Shown here in pieces: positions 16,785 to 27,664 of a stretch of 49,327 nt of DNA (position 1 is the stretch's first letter; each line of letters starts with the position of its first letter). The DNA lies in NCBI RefSeq assembly GCF_018449635.1, contig NZ_JAAVUV010000021.1, positions 1 to 49,327 of the forward strand. Direction: 5' to 3'. A model generated the notes under the pieces. It did not search any database, was not told the origin of the DNA, and saw nothing but the letters and a program-made list of their open reading frames with translations. The translations under genes and the position numbers were made by a program. Origin of the DNA: Caballeronia sp. dw_276 (GTDB lineage: Bacteria > Pseudomonadota > Gammaproteobacteria > Burkholderiales > Burkholderiaceae).

Positions 16785-17096
16785 TCAGGCGGCAGTAAAC
16801 AATTGCTGCAATTCGCCCGATTCGTACATTTCCATCATGATGTCCGACCCGCCGATGAACTCACCCTTCACATAAAGCTGCGGGATGGTCGGCCAGTTCG
16901 AGAATTCCTTGATGCCCTGGCGCACGCCTTCGTCTTCGAGGACGTTGACCGTCTTGAGCTCGGTCACGCCGCAAGCCTTCAGAACCTGGATGGCGCGGCC
17001 GGAGAAACCGCACATCGGGAATTGCGCCGTGCCTTTCATGAACAACACGACCGGTGCTTGATCGACGATTTGCTTGATGCGTTCTTGCGTATCCAT
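16785..17096 (-). CDS. grxD: Monothiol glutaredoxin, Grx4 family
   Basis: 103 residues with the CGFS active site at 29-32, the mark of monothiol glutaredoxins that carry a [2Fe-2S] cluster between two monomers and glutathione and hand it to apoproteins, often with BolA. The WPTIPQLYVKGEFIGGSDI segment gives the glutathione-binding TIPQ loop and the GG-D motif. AGGA lies 6 bases before the ATG at 17096. The gene follows prmC in the conserved Burkholderiaceae order and lies just before ubiX. Confidence 0.96.
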   Translation of the reverse strand: MDTQERIKQIVDQAPVVLFMKGTAQFPMCGFSGRAIQVLKACGVTELKTVNVLEDEGVRQGIKEFSNWPTIPQLYVKGEFIGGSDIMMEMYESGELQQLFTAA

Positions 17097-17219
17097 GGTC
17101 TTTCCTGCGATGCGTTGTAATGCGGGTTGATTTGGGGTCGAGCGGCGCGGGATTTCACACGCCAACGTGGCTGAAATGATAGCGGATTTCTATCGACGCA
17201 GCTTGAGCGCGCCCGGAAC

Positions 17220-18047
17220 TCATGCAGCGAACACTCCGCCGCTGGCGCGTTCGATACCGGCGAGATCGCGTTCCGAACGCACGTCGGAGAAGCCGCGCGC
17301 GGTCAGCAGCGCGCGAACCTCCGCCGCCTGGTCGTAGCCGTGCTCGAGCCACAGAGAACCGTTCGCGGCGAGAAAAAACGGCGCCGTCTGGATGATCGTG
17401 CGGATTGCGCTGAGTCCGTCCGCTTCATCGGTGAGGGCGGTGCGCGGTTCGAAACGCAGATCGCCTTCGGACAGATGGGAATCGTGTTGCGCGATGTAAG
17501 GCGGATTGCTCACGATCACCTCGAACCGCAGCGCCGGGTTCAAAGCTTCGGTCCAGTTGCTTTGAAGCAGGTTCAGAGTCCGGTCGCCGCCAAGCAATTT
17601 CGATGCATTTCGAGCCGCGACCGCCAGCGCTTCTGCCGATTGATCGACGGCCCAGACCTGAGCATCGGGGCGGGACGACGCAATCGCCACGGCAATCGCG
17701 CCGCTGCCCGTGCCGAGATCGAGTACACGTGGCCTTTCGATTCCCTCGATCCTCGTCAGCGCAATCTCAACCAGCAGCTCTGTTTCGGGCCGGGGAATCA
17801 GCACATCGGGCGTGACATCGAATGACAACCCGAAAAACTCGCGCGTTCCGACGAGTTGCGCGATCGGTTCACCATTCATACGCCGCTCGGCAAGCGTTTC
17901 GAACTGGCCGACACTTTCCGCGGGCAACGCCTCGTCGTCGCGCGTGATCAACTCCGTGCGCCGCCAGCCGAGCACATGCTCAAGCAAGATCCGCGCTTCG
18001 AGCGCAGGCAACGTCGATGCACGCAATAACCCGGCGACCGTTGTCAT
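17220..18047 (-). CDS. prmC: Peptide chain release factor N5-glutamine methyltransferase
   Basis: 275 residues. PrmC methylates the glutamine of the GGQ motif in release factors 1 and 2, raising termination efficiency. A helical N-terminal domain (1-75) precedes the SAM fold with DLGTGSG at 110-116 and the catalytic NPPY at 181-184. Its ATG overlaps the prfA stop in an ATGA arrangement, so the enzyme is translationally coupled to its own substrate. Length and motifs match the family; confidence is high. Confidence 0.97.
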   Translation of the reverse strand: MTTVAGLLRASTLPALEARILLEHVLGWRRTELITRDDEALPAESVGQFETLAERRMNGEPIAQLVGTREFFGLSFDVTPDVLIPRPETELLVEIALTRIEGIERPRVLDLGTGSGAIAVAIASSRPDAQVWAVDQSAEALAVAARNASKLLGGDRTLNLLQSNWTEALNPALRFEVIVSNPPYIAQHDSHLSEGDLRFEPRTALTDEADGLSAIRTIIQTAPFFLAANGSLWLEHGYDQAAEVRALLTARGFSDVRSERDLAGIERASGGVFAA

Positions 18048-19126
18048 TCCGCGTCGCCCAGCGCGGCCAACAACTCGGCTTGATGCTCGCTGACGAGCGC
18101 GGCCACGAGTTCATCGATATCGCCATCCATGATCGCGTCCAGCTTGTAGAGCGTCAGGTTGATCCGATGATCCGTCATCCGCCCTTGCGGGAAGTTGTAG
18201 GTCCGAATCCGCTCAGAGCGGTCGCCCGATCCAATCAGACTCTTGCGCGTGGCGGCTTCCTTCGCGTGCTGCTCGTGATACTGCTTGTCCATGATTCGCG
18301 CGGCGAGCACCTTCAGCGCCCGGTCCTTGTTCTTGTGCTGCGAGCGGTCGTCCTGGCATTCCACCACGATCCCTGTCGGCAAATGGGTCACCCGCACGGC
18401 CGAATCCGTCTTGTTGATGTGCTGGCCGCCCGCGCCCGAAGCGCGGAAGGTATCGATGCGCAAATCCGCGGGATTGATCACCACTTCGCCGATTTCATCG
18501 GCTTCGGGCATCACCGCCACCGTGCACGCCGACGTGTGAATGCGCCCTTGCGTTTCGGTCGCCGGAACCCGTTGCACGCGATGCCCGCCCGACTCGAATT
18601 TCAGCTTCGAATACACGTTGAGGCCCGCGATCCGCACGATCACTTCCTTGTAGCCGCCAAGATCCGACGCGCTCTCCGACATCATCTCGACCGTCCAGCG
18701 ATTGCGCTCGGCGTATCGCAGATACATGCGCAGCAGGTCGCCGGCAAACAACGCAGATTCATCGCCGCCGGTGCCCGCGCGGATTTCGATGAAAATATTG
18801 CGGTCATCGTTGGGATCTTTCGGCAGCAACATGGCTTGCAGATCACGTTCGATCACCGCCATCCGCTCGCGCGCCTCGCCGATTTCTTCTTCGGCGAAGT
18901 CGCGCATGGACGGATCGGCGAGCAATTCCTGGGCGGTCAGTTCGTCGTTGGAAGCCTGGCGCCACAACGCGTATTGCTCGACGACGGGACCGATTTCCGC
19001 GTTTTCCTTCGTGATCTTCCGATACTGATCCATATCGGCCGTCACATCTTCGCGGCTCATCAAGTCATTGAGTTCGGCCAGCCGGGTAGTGAGCTGGTCG
19101 AGCTTGCTTTGCATGCTCGTTTTCAT
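18044..19126 (-). CDS. prfA: Peptide chain release factor 1
   Basis: 360 residues, the usual length. The stop-codon recognition tripeptide PAT is at 188-190 and the GGQ that triggers peptidyl-tRNA hydrolysis is at 233-235. RF1 reads UAA and UAG. The ATG at 19126 is adopted; a second in-frame ATG four codons later is equally near weak ribosome-binding sequence. It lies 94 bases after hemA and overlaps prmC by 4 bases. Confidence 0.98.
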   Translation of the reverse strand: MKTSMQSKLDQLTTRLAELNDLMSREDVTADMDQYRKITKENAEIGPVVEQYALWRQASNDELTAQELLADPSMRDFAEEEIGEARERMAVIERDLQAMLLPKDPNDDRNIFIEIRAGTGGDESALFAGDLLRMYLRYAERNRWTVEMMSESASDLGGYKEVIVRIAGLNVYSKLKFESGGHRVQRVPATETQGRIHTSACTVAVMPEADEIGEVVINPADLRIDTFRASGAGGQHINKTDSAVRVTHLPTGIVVECQDDRSQHKNKDRALKVLAARIMDKQYHEQHAKEAATRKSLIGSGDRSERIRTYNFPQGRMTDHRINLTLYKLDAIMDGDIDELVAALVSEHQAELLAALGDAE

Positions 19127-19220
19127 GGGATGCTGGAGCGAGGCTCCGGGAAGACTGCGTGTCAGGAAAGCGGCCGTAAAAAAACGGCGCTACTGAAGAT
19201 GAAGAGATGAGATAGGGGCG

Positions 19221-20525
19221 CTAATTTTCCGTGGGATCGTTCGATCCCGCCGGATGGCCGTGTTTGTAAAGTCCGCCCATCAGATCGATGAGCTGGTCGC
19301 GATTCTCATGGCTCGCACGGCTGAGCGCGTGCGTGGGGCCATGGATCAGCTTGTTGGTGAGCGATTGCGACAGCGCTTCGAGCACCGCCGCCGGGTCTTC
19401 ACCGCGCGCCAGCATCTTGCGCGCACGCTCGACTTCGGCGCGGCGCAGGGCGTCGGCTTGCGTGTGCATGTGACGGATCACGGGCACGATGCTGCGTGCA
19501 TCGAGCCATTGCATGAAGTTCTGCACGCGTGTGTCGATGATCGATTCCGCCTGCGCCACCGCCGCCTGGCGCGACGCGCTGCCTTCGCGCACGATGGCGC
19601 CGAGATCGTCGACGGTGTAGAGGAACACGTCCTGCAGCTCGCCCACTTCCGGTTCAATGTCGCGCGGCACGGCGAGATCGACCATGAAAATCGGCCGGTG
19701 ACGGCGTGCCTTCACGGCCCGCTCGACCGCGCCCAGCCCGATGATAGGCAGCGTGGACGCTGTACAGGACACGATGATATCGAACTCGTGCATACGCGCG
19801 GGGAGTTCGGACAGCGGAATGGAGCGCCCGTTGAAACGATCCGCGAGCTTCTCGCCGCGCTCGGCAGTCCGGTTCGCGACCACGAGTTCACGCGGCTTTT
19901 GCGCGGCGAAATGCGTTGCGCACAACTCGATCATTTCGCCGGCGCCGATGAACAGCACGCGCTGTCCGGAAATGTTCTCGAAGATGCGCTGCGCGAGACG
20001 CACGGCGGCGGCCGCCATGGAAACGGATTGCGCGCCGATTTCAGTGGTCGTGCGCACTTCCTTGGCGACGGCAAACGTGCGCTGGAACAACTGGTTCAAA
20101 TACGTTCCAAGCGCGCCGGCTTCCGAAGCCGTGCGCACCGCGTCCTTCATCTGTCCGACGATCTGCGTCTCGCCCAGCACCATGGAATCAAGCCCTGAGG
20201 CGACCCGGAACGCGTGCCGCACCGCTTCCGACTGCGGCAACGCGTACACGTGTGGCGCAAGCTCGGAGACGGGCAGGTTGTGGTACTTCGAGAGCCAGTG
20301 AACAGCGGCGTCGCGTGCGGCCTTGTCGTTGGTCGCGCAATACAGCTCCGTGCGGTTGCACGTGGAGAGGATCGCGGCTTCCGGCGCCGCCTTGCCCATG
20401 GACCCGAGCCACAGGTCCTTCAGCGCGCCGAGGGCCGGCTTGATCTGCTCGACCGGAAACGCCACGCGTTCGCGCAAGGCGACAGGCGCAGTGTGGTGGT
20501 TGATACCGATCGCGAGGAGCTGCAT
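19221..20525 (-). CDS. hemA: Glutamyl-tRNA reductase
   Basis: 434 residues. HemA reduces glutamyl-tRNA(Glu) with NADPH to glutamate-1-semialdehyde, the first committed step of haem synthesis by the C5 route. The catalytic cysteine is C56 in STCNRTELY; the NADPH domain has LFIGAGEMIELC and the C-terminal dimerisation helix is present. The ATG at 20525 begins the conserved MQLLAIGINH strand. A perfect TATAAT lies about 50 bases upstream on the same strand. It heads the hemA-prfA-prmC-grxD-ubiX run. Confidence 0.98.
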   Translation of the reverse strand: MQLLAIGINHHTAPVALRERVAFPVEQIKPALGALKDLWLGSMGKAAPEAAILSTCNRTELYCATNDKAARDAAVHWLSKYHNLPVSELAPHVYALPQSEAVRHAFRVASGLDSMVLGETQIVGQMKDAVRTASEAGALGTYLNQLFQRTFAVAKEVRTTTEIGAQSVSMAAAAVRLAQRIFENISGQRVLFIGAGEMIELCATHFAAQKPRELVVANRTAERGEKLADRFNGRSIPLSELPARMHEFDIIVSCTASTLPIIGLGAVERAVKARRHRPIFMVDLAVPRDIEPEVGELQDVFLYTVDDLGAIVREGSASRQAAVAQAESIIDTRVQNFMQWLDARSIVPVIRHMHTQADALRRAEVERARKMLARGEDPAAVLEALSQSLTNKLIHGPTHALSRASHENRDQLIDLMGGLYKHGHPAGSNDPTEN

Positions 20526-20576
20526 GTTGTGGGCCTGAGCTGATGGCCTTTAAAAATGCCTAAGAATTAGCCCGAT

Positions 20577-20582
20577 ATTATA
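20577..20582 (-). promoter_or_regulatory. Candidate -10 box of hemA
   Basis: A perfect TATAAT on the minus strand overlaps the last codon of the upstream response-regulator gene and lies about 50 bases before the hemA ATG. No good -35 is visible at 16-18 bases, so an activator or a weak promoter is possible. Confidence 0.4.
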
Positions 20583-21339
20583 GCCTTTCACGAATTTCTT
20601 CAGTTCCGGTTAGCGAACCACCCGCGTAACCCATGCCAGACAAGCCTCCAGGCATTTCGCTGGCTTCGATCCGGTCGAGTTGGTAGCCGTAGCCGTAGAG
20701 CGGCGTCAGCCTGTATCCGGTCTCCGGGCGAAGATGCAATTTCGAGCGCAGGCGGGACGCATGGGTATCGAGCGTGCGCGACGCCATGTCGCTGCCTCGC
20801 GGCCACACCACTTCCATGATGTGTGCCCGGGATACGGCGCGCGACAGGTTCGTGAACAGCAGGCGCGCGAAGCGGAACTCCTTCGGCGTGAGCAGAACCC
20901 GCTGATCGGCGAAACTGACGCTCAGTTCGGACGAATTGAAACGATAGTCGCCAAAATGCTCCGCCGCGGGCGTGCGCACCATGCTGCGCCGGGCGAGGAC
21001 TTCCACGCGGGCGGCGAGTTCGTCGAAACGTACGGGCTTCGACACGCAGTCGTCCGCGCCGGCTTTCAGGCACGCGACCACGTCGGCCTCGTTCTGGCTT
21101 GCAGCCATCAACACGATGGGAAGCTGGGGCGCCAGATGCCGCACGCGTTCGATGATTTCCGCGCCGATCATATCGCGCGTTTCATTGGCCGCGATCAGCA
21201 GGTCGAACGTGTCGTGCCGCATACGGTCGAGCAGCGCCGGCGGAGTCGGGAAGAAATGGCAGAAATGGCCGTCCAGGACGAGAGTCCGACGGATGAGTGC
21301 GGCGTGCTGGACGTCCGCGTCGATGATGGCGATTCGCAT
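20578..21339 (-). CDS. OmpR-type response regulator with degenerate receiver
   Basis: 253 residues: a receiver-like domain (1-115) and an OmpR winged helix (about 130-225; LLTPKEFRFARLLF and SRTLDTHASRLRSKL are the trans-activation and recognition helices), plus a 25-residue Gly/Ser-rich tail. The receiver keeps D7 and K101 but has Ala51 where the phosphorylated Asp should be (DLLIAANET), Ala8 for the second acidic residue and Ala79 for the switch Thr. It therefore should not work by phosphotransfer. No histidine kinase gene lies nearby. It sits immediately upstream of hemA and in the same direction; its targets are unknown. Confidence 0.88.
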   Translation of the reverse strand: MRIAIIDADVQHAALIRRTLVLDGHFCHFFPTPPALLDRMRHDTFDLLIAANETRDMIGAEIIERVRHLAPQLPIVLMAASQNEADVVACLKAGADDCVSKPVRFDELAARVEVLARRSMVRTPAAEHFGDYRFNSSELSVSFADQRVLLTPKEFRFARLLFTNLSRAVSRAHIMEVVWPRGSDMASRTLDTHASRLRSKLHLRPETGYRLTPLYGYGYQLDRIEASEMPGGLSGMGYAGGSLTGTEEIRERL

Positions 21340-21543
21340 GATTTCTTACGCCGCCGCGAGCGTCGAGTGGGGGTGCCGGGCGGCGTGGCGTGCGCTTGCC
21401 ATCGCCATTCCAGCCCCCTAAACTCAACCGCTGCGCTGCGAGCGCCTTTCCAGACCTTCTAATAACACGGGATTGAAAATGCTAGTTCACCCTTCCGGTT
21501 CGACACATAGGTTTAGTCTGAATTCGGCCGGAACGGATTTGTG

Positions 21544-21807
21544 ATGGGGTGGCCTGGCATCGTTTTTCTCGGGCTTGTGGTCGGATTGGCGGGTTGGTGG
21601 CTGCATCCCTTGCGCCGCTCGGGCGCAAAACGCGCGGGCGGTTTCTGGCTGGCCCTGGCAGCAGCCATTCTCGGAGCGGTCATTGCGAAAATGCTGGGCA
21701 ATCTCACCGGCGCTTTTCACGATGGCGATTCGCTCGAGTGGCTGACCTGTGCGCTCATTGCGCTGGCAGCCGTGACCGTCGCGGCTGGACTGGCGGCGCG
21801 GCGCTAA
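21544..21807 (+). CDS. Small membrane protein, GlsB/YeaQ/YmgE-like
   Basis: 87 residues, almost all in three hydrophobic segments (about 4-20, 33-52 and 64-84) with a short basic loop RRSGAKRAG between the first two. Size, three-helix layout and GLVVGLAGWWLHP start resemble the GlsB/YeaQ/YmgE (transglycosylase-associated) stress membrane proteins, though the match is loose. A GTG at 21541 is an alternative start one codon earlier. It lies 48 bases before the aminopeptidase gene and may share its transcript. Function unknown. Confidence 0.6.
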   Translation: MGWPGIVFLGLVVGLAGWWLHPLRRSGAKRAGGFWLALAAAILGAVIAKMLGNLTGAFHDGDSLEWLTCALIALAAVTVAAGLAARR

Positions 21808-21855
21808 AGGCGCTCCACTGAACGCGCGTACTAAATAAATCCTGCAGGTGACCTC

Positions 21856-23676
21856 ATGAACGATCGACTGAATTCCCCCGATGCCCAGACCTTCGCCCGC
21901 CGAATCGAGCTGCTGCGAGGCGTCATGGCGCGGGAAGCGCTGGCTGCCGTGCTGGTGCCATCGTCGGATCCGCATATTTCGGAATACTTGCCCGAACGGT
22001 GGCAGGCGCGGCAGTGGTTGTCGGGATTCACCGGTTCGGCCGGGACGCTGGTCGTGACGCGCGATTTCGCCGGCGTCTGGGCCGATAGCCGCTACTGGAC
22101 GCAAGCCGAGGCGCAGCTTGCCGGAACTGGCATCACGCTCGTGAAGATGATGGCCGGCCAGCAGTCCGCGCCGCACATCGACTGGCTTGCCGAGAATGTC
22201 GCGGCGGGCGACACGGTTTCCGTGGATGGCACCGTGCTCGGCGTGGCCGCCGCGCGTACGCTCAAAGACGCGCTGACCGCGCGCGGGATCGTGCTGCGCA
22301 CGGATCTCGATCTGCTCGATGTCGTCTGGCCGGAACGGCCGGGCCTGCCACCGGATAGTGTTTACGAGCATGCCGCGCCTCAGGCGAATGTCACGCGCGC
22401 GGATAAATTAGCCGATGTTCGCCGCGTGATGCGCGAGAAAGGCGCGCAATGGCATTTCATTTCCACGCTCGACGACCTCGCGTGGCTCTTCAACCTGCGC
22501 GGCTCGGATGTCACCTACAACCCTGTGTTCGTCGCGCATGCGTTGATTGGGCTCGACGACGCGGCAGTGTTCGTCGGTGATGGAAAAATCCCCGCCGAAC
22601 TGAGAGCGTCGTTGCTGAAAGACAACGTATATGTCGAGCCATATGCCAAGACCGGTTACGCCCTTGCCGCGTTGCCGGCCGGTTCCGCGTTGCTCGTCGA
22701 TCCGCGCCGCGTCACGTTCGGTTCGCTGGAAAAAGTGCCGGCGAAGGTAAAGATCGTTGAATCGGTGAATCCGTCGACGTTCGCCAAATCACGCAAAACT
22801 CCCGCCGATGCCGCCAACATTCGCGCGACCATGGAGCAGGACGGCGCAGCGCTCGCCGAATTCTTCGCGTGGTTCGAAGATGCGCTCGGGCGCGAGACGA
22901 TCACGGAATTGACCATCGATGAAAAACTGACGGCCGCGCGCGCTCGCCGGCCGGGTTTTGTCACGCTGAGTTTTGCGACCATCGCAGGGTTCAACGCGAA
23001 CGGCGCGATGCCGCATTACCGCGCCACCGACGACTCGCATTCGGTGATCGAAGGCAATGGTTTGTTGCTGATCGATTCGGGCGGCCAGTATCTGAGCGGT
23101 ACGACGGACATCACGCGCGTGGTGCCCATCGGCACGATTACGGCCGAGCACAAACGCGATTTCACGGTCGTGCTGAAGGGGACGATCGCGTTGTCACGCG
23201 CGCGCTTTCCGCGCGGCATCCGTTCGCCGATGCTCGACGCCATCGCCCGTGCGCCCATCTGGGAAGCGGGCGCGGACTACGGACATGGAACGGGGCATGG
23301 CGTGGGCTACTTCCTGAACGTGCACGAAGGCCCGCAGGTCATCTCGCACTACGCGCCGGCCGAGCCTTTCACGGCGATGGAAGAGGGCATGATCACATCC
23401 ATCGAACCGGGGCTTTATCGGCCGGGGAAATGGGGCATTCGCATCGAGAATCTCGTGATGAACGAAGCCGCCGGGAAGACGGAATTCGGCGATTTCCTCA
23501 AGTTCGAGACGCTGACCTTGTGCCCGATCGATACCCGCTGTATCGACCTGACCTTGCTGCGCGACGACGAACGCGCGTGGCTCAACGATTATCACGCGAC
23601 GGTTCTCGAACGCGTTTCGCCGCATGTTTCGGGCGCGGCGAAAACGTGGCTCGAGAAACGCACGCAGGCAATCTGA
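21856..23676 (+). CDS. pepP: Xaa-Pro aminopeptidase family protein (M24B, aminopeptidase P)
   Basis: 606 residues, the long eukaryote-like form: two creatinase-type N-terminal domains (about 12-145 and 165-310), the M24 pita-bread catalytic domain (320-540) and an M24-C extension to the end. The dinuclear metal ligands can be read as D407, D418, H480, E517 and E531. The enzyme removes N-terminal residues preceding proline, in the cytoplasm. AGGTGA precedes the ATG at 21856. The next gene starts 18 bases downstream, so they are probably co-transcribed. Gene symbol is by family, not E. coli PepP orthology. Confidence 0.9.
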   Translation: MNDRLNSPDAQTFARRIELLRGVMAREALAAVLVPSSDPHISEYLPERWQARQWLSGFTGSAGTLVVTRDFAGVWADSRYWTQAEAQLAGTGITLVKMMAGQQSAPHIDWLAENVAAGDTVSVDGTVLGVAAARTLKDALTARGIVLRTDLDLLDVVWPERPGLPPDSVYEHAAPQANVTRADKLADVRRVMREKGAQWHFISTLDDLAWLFNLRGSDVTYNPVFVAHALIGLDDAAVFVGDGKIPAELRASLLKDNVYVEPYAKTGYALAALPAGSALLVDPRRVTFGSLEKVPAKVKIVESVNPSTFAKSRKTPADAANIRATMEQDGAALAEFFAWFEDALGRETITELTIDEKLTAARARRPGFVTLSFATIAGFNANGAMPHYRATDDSHSVIEGNGLLLIDSGGQYLSGTTDITRVVPIGTITAEHKRDFTVVLKGTIALSRARFPRGIRSPMLDAIARAPIWEAGADYGHGTGHGVGYFLNVHEGPQVISHYAPAEPFTAMEEGMITSIEPGLYRPGKWGIRIENLVMNEAAGKTEFGDFLKFETLTLCPIDTRCIDLTLLRDDERAWLNDYHATVLERVSPHVSGAAKTWLEKRTQAI

Positions 23677-23694
23677 AAACGGAGCGATAAACGC

Positions 23695-24318
23695 ATGGCG
23701 ATCAAGGCAGTGGTGTTCGATTTCGGCGGCGTGCTGATCGACTGGAATCCCGAGTATGTGTACAGCCGCCTGATCCCGGACGCGGCCGAGCGGCGCTGGT
23801 TCATGGACAACGTCGTGCACATGGACTGGGTGTTGCAACAGGACGCGGGGCAGACCATCGCCGATGGCAACGCCGAATTGATCGCGAAATTTCCCGAGCA
23901 CGAAGCGCTGATCCGCGCGTTTTATGAACGCTGGCAGGAGATGGTGGCGGGCGTGCTGGAAGATGGCGTCGCGCTGGTCGACAAGCTCGAAGCGGCGGGT
24001 ATTCCGCTGTTCGGGCTGACCAACTGGTCGGCCGAAACCTTCCCGTGGGCCTGGGAACGTTTTCCCGTGCTGCAGCGTTTTCGCGAAGTGGTTGTATCGG
24101 GACGCGTGCTGGTCGCCAAACCCGATCCAGCGATTTTTGCGTTGATGTGGAAGGAAATCGACCGGCATTTTCCAGGTATCGAACCGCAGGAAGTCGTTTT
24201 TATCGACGATAACGCCAAGAACATCGCGGCCGCGAACGCGCTCGGCTGGAACGCCGTGCATCACACGAATGCAGAGCAAACCGAAGCGCGTTTGCGAGCG
24301 CTCGGCTTGCCAGTCTGA
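23695..24318 (+). CDS. HAD-superfamily phosphatase (YihX-like)
   Basis: 207 residues. Motif I is VVFDFGGVLIDW with nucleophile D9; motif II is GLTNWS, motif III the Lys in VAKPDP and motif IV FIDDNAKN. A helical cap sits between motifs I and II. The DFGG variant of motif I resembles YihX-type sugar-phosphate phosphatases and haloacid-dehalogenase-like proteins; the substrate is not known. A GGAG site precedes the ATG. Its stop codon abuts the stop of the convergent DUF748-like gene with no base between. Confidence 0.87.
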   Translation: MAIKAVVFDFGGVLIDWNPEYVYSRLIPDAAERRWFMDNVVHMDWVLQQDAGQTIADGNAELIAKFPEHEALIRAFYERWQEMVAGVLEDGVALVDKLEAAGIPLFGLTNWSAETFPWAWERFPVLQRFREVVVSGRVLVAKPDPAIFALMWKEIDRHFPGIEPQEVVFIDDNAKNIAAANALGWNAVHHTNAEQTEARLRALGLPV

Positions 24319-25437
24319 TTACTTCGAGAACAGATTCTTCAGCGCGTCACCAATGCTCTTGACCACGCCGCCGGCGTTCTTGGCGGCGCCTTCCGCGTTC
24401 ACGCCAAGTGCTTTCGCGAACCCGACGGCAAGTTTCTTCGTCAGGCTTTCATTGAGTGAAAACTTCGGATCGCGAAGGTTTCCATCGAGTTCGAAATCGA
24501 GCTTGATCTGGTCGTGATTCTTCAGCGCGGCGATCGCGATTTTCGTGGGGATGGAGAGGAACGTGTCGAGCGGGTTCCCGTTATCCGACAACTGCAAGTG
24601 ATTCAGCAACACGGTTCCTGGTGCATGGATCGTGTAGTTTTGTACGGTGGCGTCGAGCGTGAGATCGATCGTGCCGCCGGCGACCGTCGTGCGCGCGCCA
24701 GCCTTTTTCATCAAATACGGATCGAGCGTGGCGATATCGACGTTGCGCAGCGTCGTGTGGGTTTGCGAATCCTTGTTCGCGATCTTCATCCAGCCATTGA
24801 ACGCAACCGTACCCGTGTGCGACGGTCCCTTGATCGAGCCCGTCATGTCGAGCTTGGTCGGATCGGTCAGCGCGGGAAGATGCAAATTGTCGACGGTTGC
24901 GCGCGCGTTCGAGATCAGGATCCGATACGGCGGTTGCTGTACGGATTGATCAAAGAATTCCATGGCGCCGCGTTCGAACGAGACGTGATCGATCAACCGC
25001 TCTTCACGCGCATGGTCGGCGGCTTCGGTTGAGCTGGCTTGCGCTTCGCGCGTGGATTGCTTGAGATTGGGAAGCAGGTCGACACGGCCATCGGGGAAAC
25101 GCGCCACCGAGAGATAAAAGCCATCCACCGTGATGTTTCGCAGATGCAGCGTGCTGGTCAACACGGAGCGCATGTCGACATGAATTGTCACGCGTTCGGC
25201 GCGCATGGCGTCGTCCGTTGGCCAGCCTTGCGGACCACGCAAACGCACGCGGCTCAGCGTGATCCGGGAATAACCAACATCCACGTCCTCCACCGATCCG
25301 AGCGGCCCGAGCGCTTCAACCACTCGGGCCTTCATCTCGTGCATGACGTACAACCAGCCGCCGCCTGCCGCGAGCAACAGAACCACGACCACCGCGCCCG
25401 CCCACAGCATCAAGCGCTGCGCCTTCGAACCCGCCAT
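24319..25437 (-). CDS. DUF748/AsmA-like membrane-anchored protein
   Basis: 372 residues. An N-terminal membrane anchor (about 10-30) is followed by a long periplasmic, beta-rich region with repeating strand pairs such as VDVGYSRITLSRVRLRG and LHLRNITVDGFYLSVARF, typical of AsmA/DUF748 proteins related to lipid-transfer chorein folds. The tail (about 335-372) is an Ala/Gly/Lys amphipathic helix. A likely role is in outer-membrane lipid or protein homeostasis, by analogy only. GGAGA lies 7 bases before the ATG. It follows ettA after 76 bases, so may be its downstream partner. Confidence 0.75.
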   Translation of the reverse strand: MAGSKAQRLMLWAGAVVVVLLLAAGGGWLYVMHEMKARVVEALGPLGSVEDVDVGYSRITLSRVRLRGPQGWPTDDAMRAERVTIHVDMRSVLTSTLHLRNITVDGFYLSVARFPDGRVDLLPNLKQSTREAQASSTEAADHAREERLIDHVSFERGAMEFFDQSVQQPPYRILISNARATVDNLHLPALTDPTKLDMTGSIKGPSHTGTVAFNGWMKIANKDSQTHTTLRNVDIATLDPYLMKKAGARTTVAGGTIDLTLDATVQNYTIHAPGTVLLNHLQLSDNGNPLDTFLSIPTKIAIAALKNHDQIKLDFELDGNLRDPKFSLNESLTKKLAVGFAKALGVNAEGAAKNAGGVVKSIGDALKNLFSK

Positions 25438-25513
25438 CCCGATGTCTCCAAATCAAGCCGCGCGCGGGCGGCGAGCCGATGTGTTGTTGGTCGTTATCGT
25501 CAATACGCCGCTT

Positions 25514-27181
<1,668 letters not shown>

Positions 27182-27373
27182 TTGCGGATTCGGTTGTCTT
27201 GAGGTTTTCGGGGTTTGCTATTCGAAGTGGCTTCGGCTGGCGGTGGCTGGTGTTTCAGGCCACTGCGGCGAAGCGCCTCGATTCAGTACGCGATGATGCG
27301 TGTTCCCGGACAGCAGGAACGTGCCGACATTGTACTTCGACGGGTAGGGGCGGTCGGCGTGGCGTCCCGAGAT

Positions 27374-27664
27374 TCAGCGCCAGGTTGCGACGCCGCCGTG
27401 GCGGGAGCACGTTCCGCTGCGATGGCGGCTGAAACTCCAGGTGCCGTCGCGGCATTGGGCTGTTGCGCCATCGGGGATTGCGCCCGATCGGGAATGCGCC
27501 GGGGAATGAACGATTTGACCGTCGTGGTTGCGGTAGGACTGGTGGTTATCGAGGTCGGATTCGTTCGGGGTGGAGTAGGCGTAGGCGTGGGCCGTCGAGC
27601 AATTCAGGGCGAGGAGGGCGGTGAGGAGGAGCGGGGTGATGCGGCGGAGGGAAACTTCAGTCAT
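27374..27664 (-). CDS. Small secreted protein with DUF3761-type domain
   Basis: 96 residues with a Sec signal peptide (about 1-27, cleaved after STAHA) and a C-terminal cysteine-containing motif GATAQCRDGTWSFSRHRS...CSRHGGVATW that matches DUF3761. Two cysteines in this motif could form a disulfide in the periplasm or outside. The family is common in Burkholderiales; function unknown. The ATG at 27664 overlaps the stop codon of the truncated dinD gene (ATGA). A hairpin about 40 bases upstream (GCGCGGA / TCCGCGC) lies inside the end of that upstream frame. Confidence 0.78.
   Translation of the reverse strand: MTEVSLRRITPLLLTALLALNCSTAHAYAYSTPNESDLDNHQSYRNHDGQIVHSPAHSRSGAIPDGATAQCRDGTWSFSRHRSGTCSRHGGVATWR

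Noticed and set aside
18017..19210. 397-codon plus-strand frame opposite prfA
   Set aside because: Shadow of prfA, whose PAT and GGQ motifs are intact; composition is typical of high-GC antisense frames.
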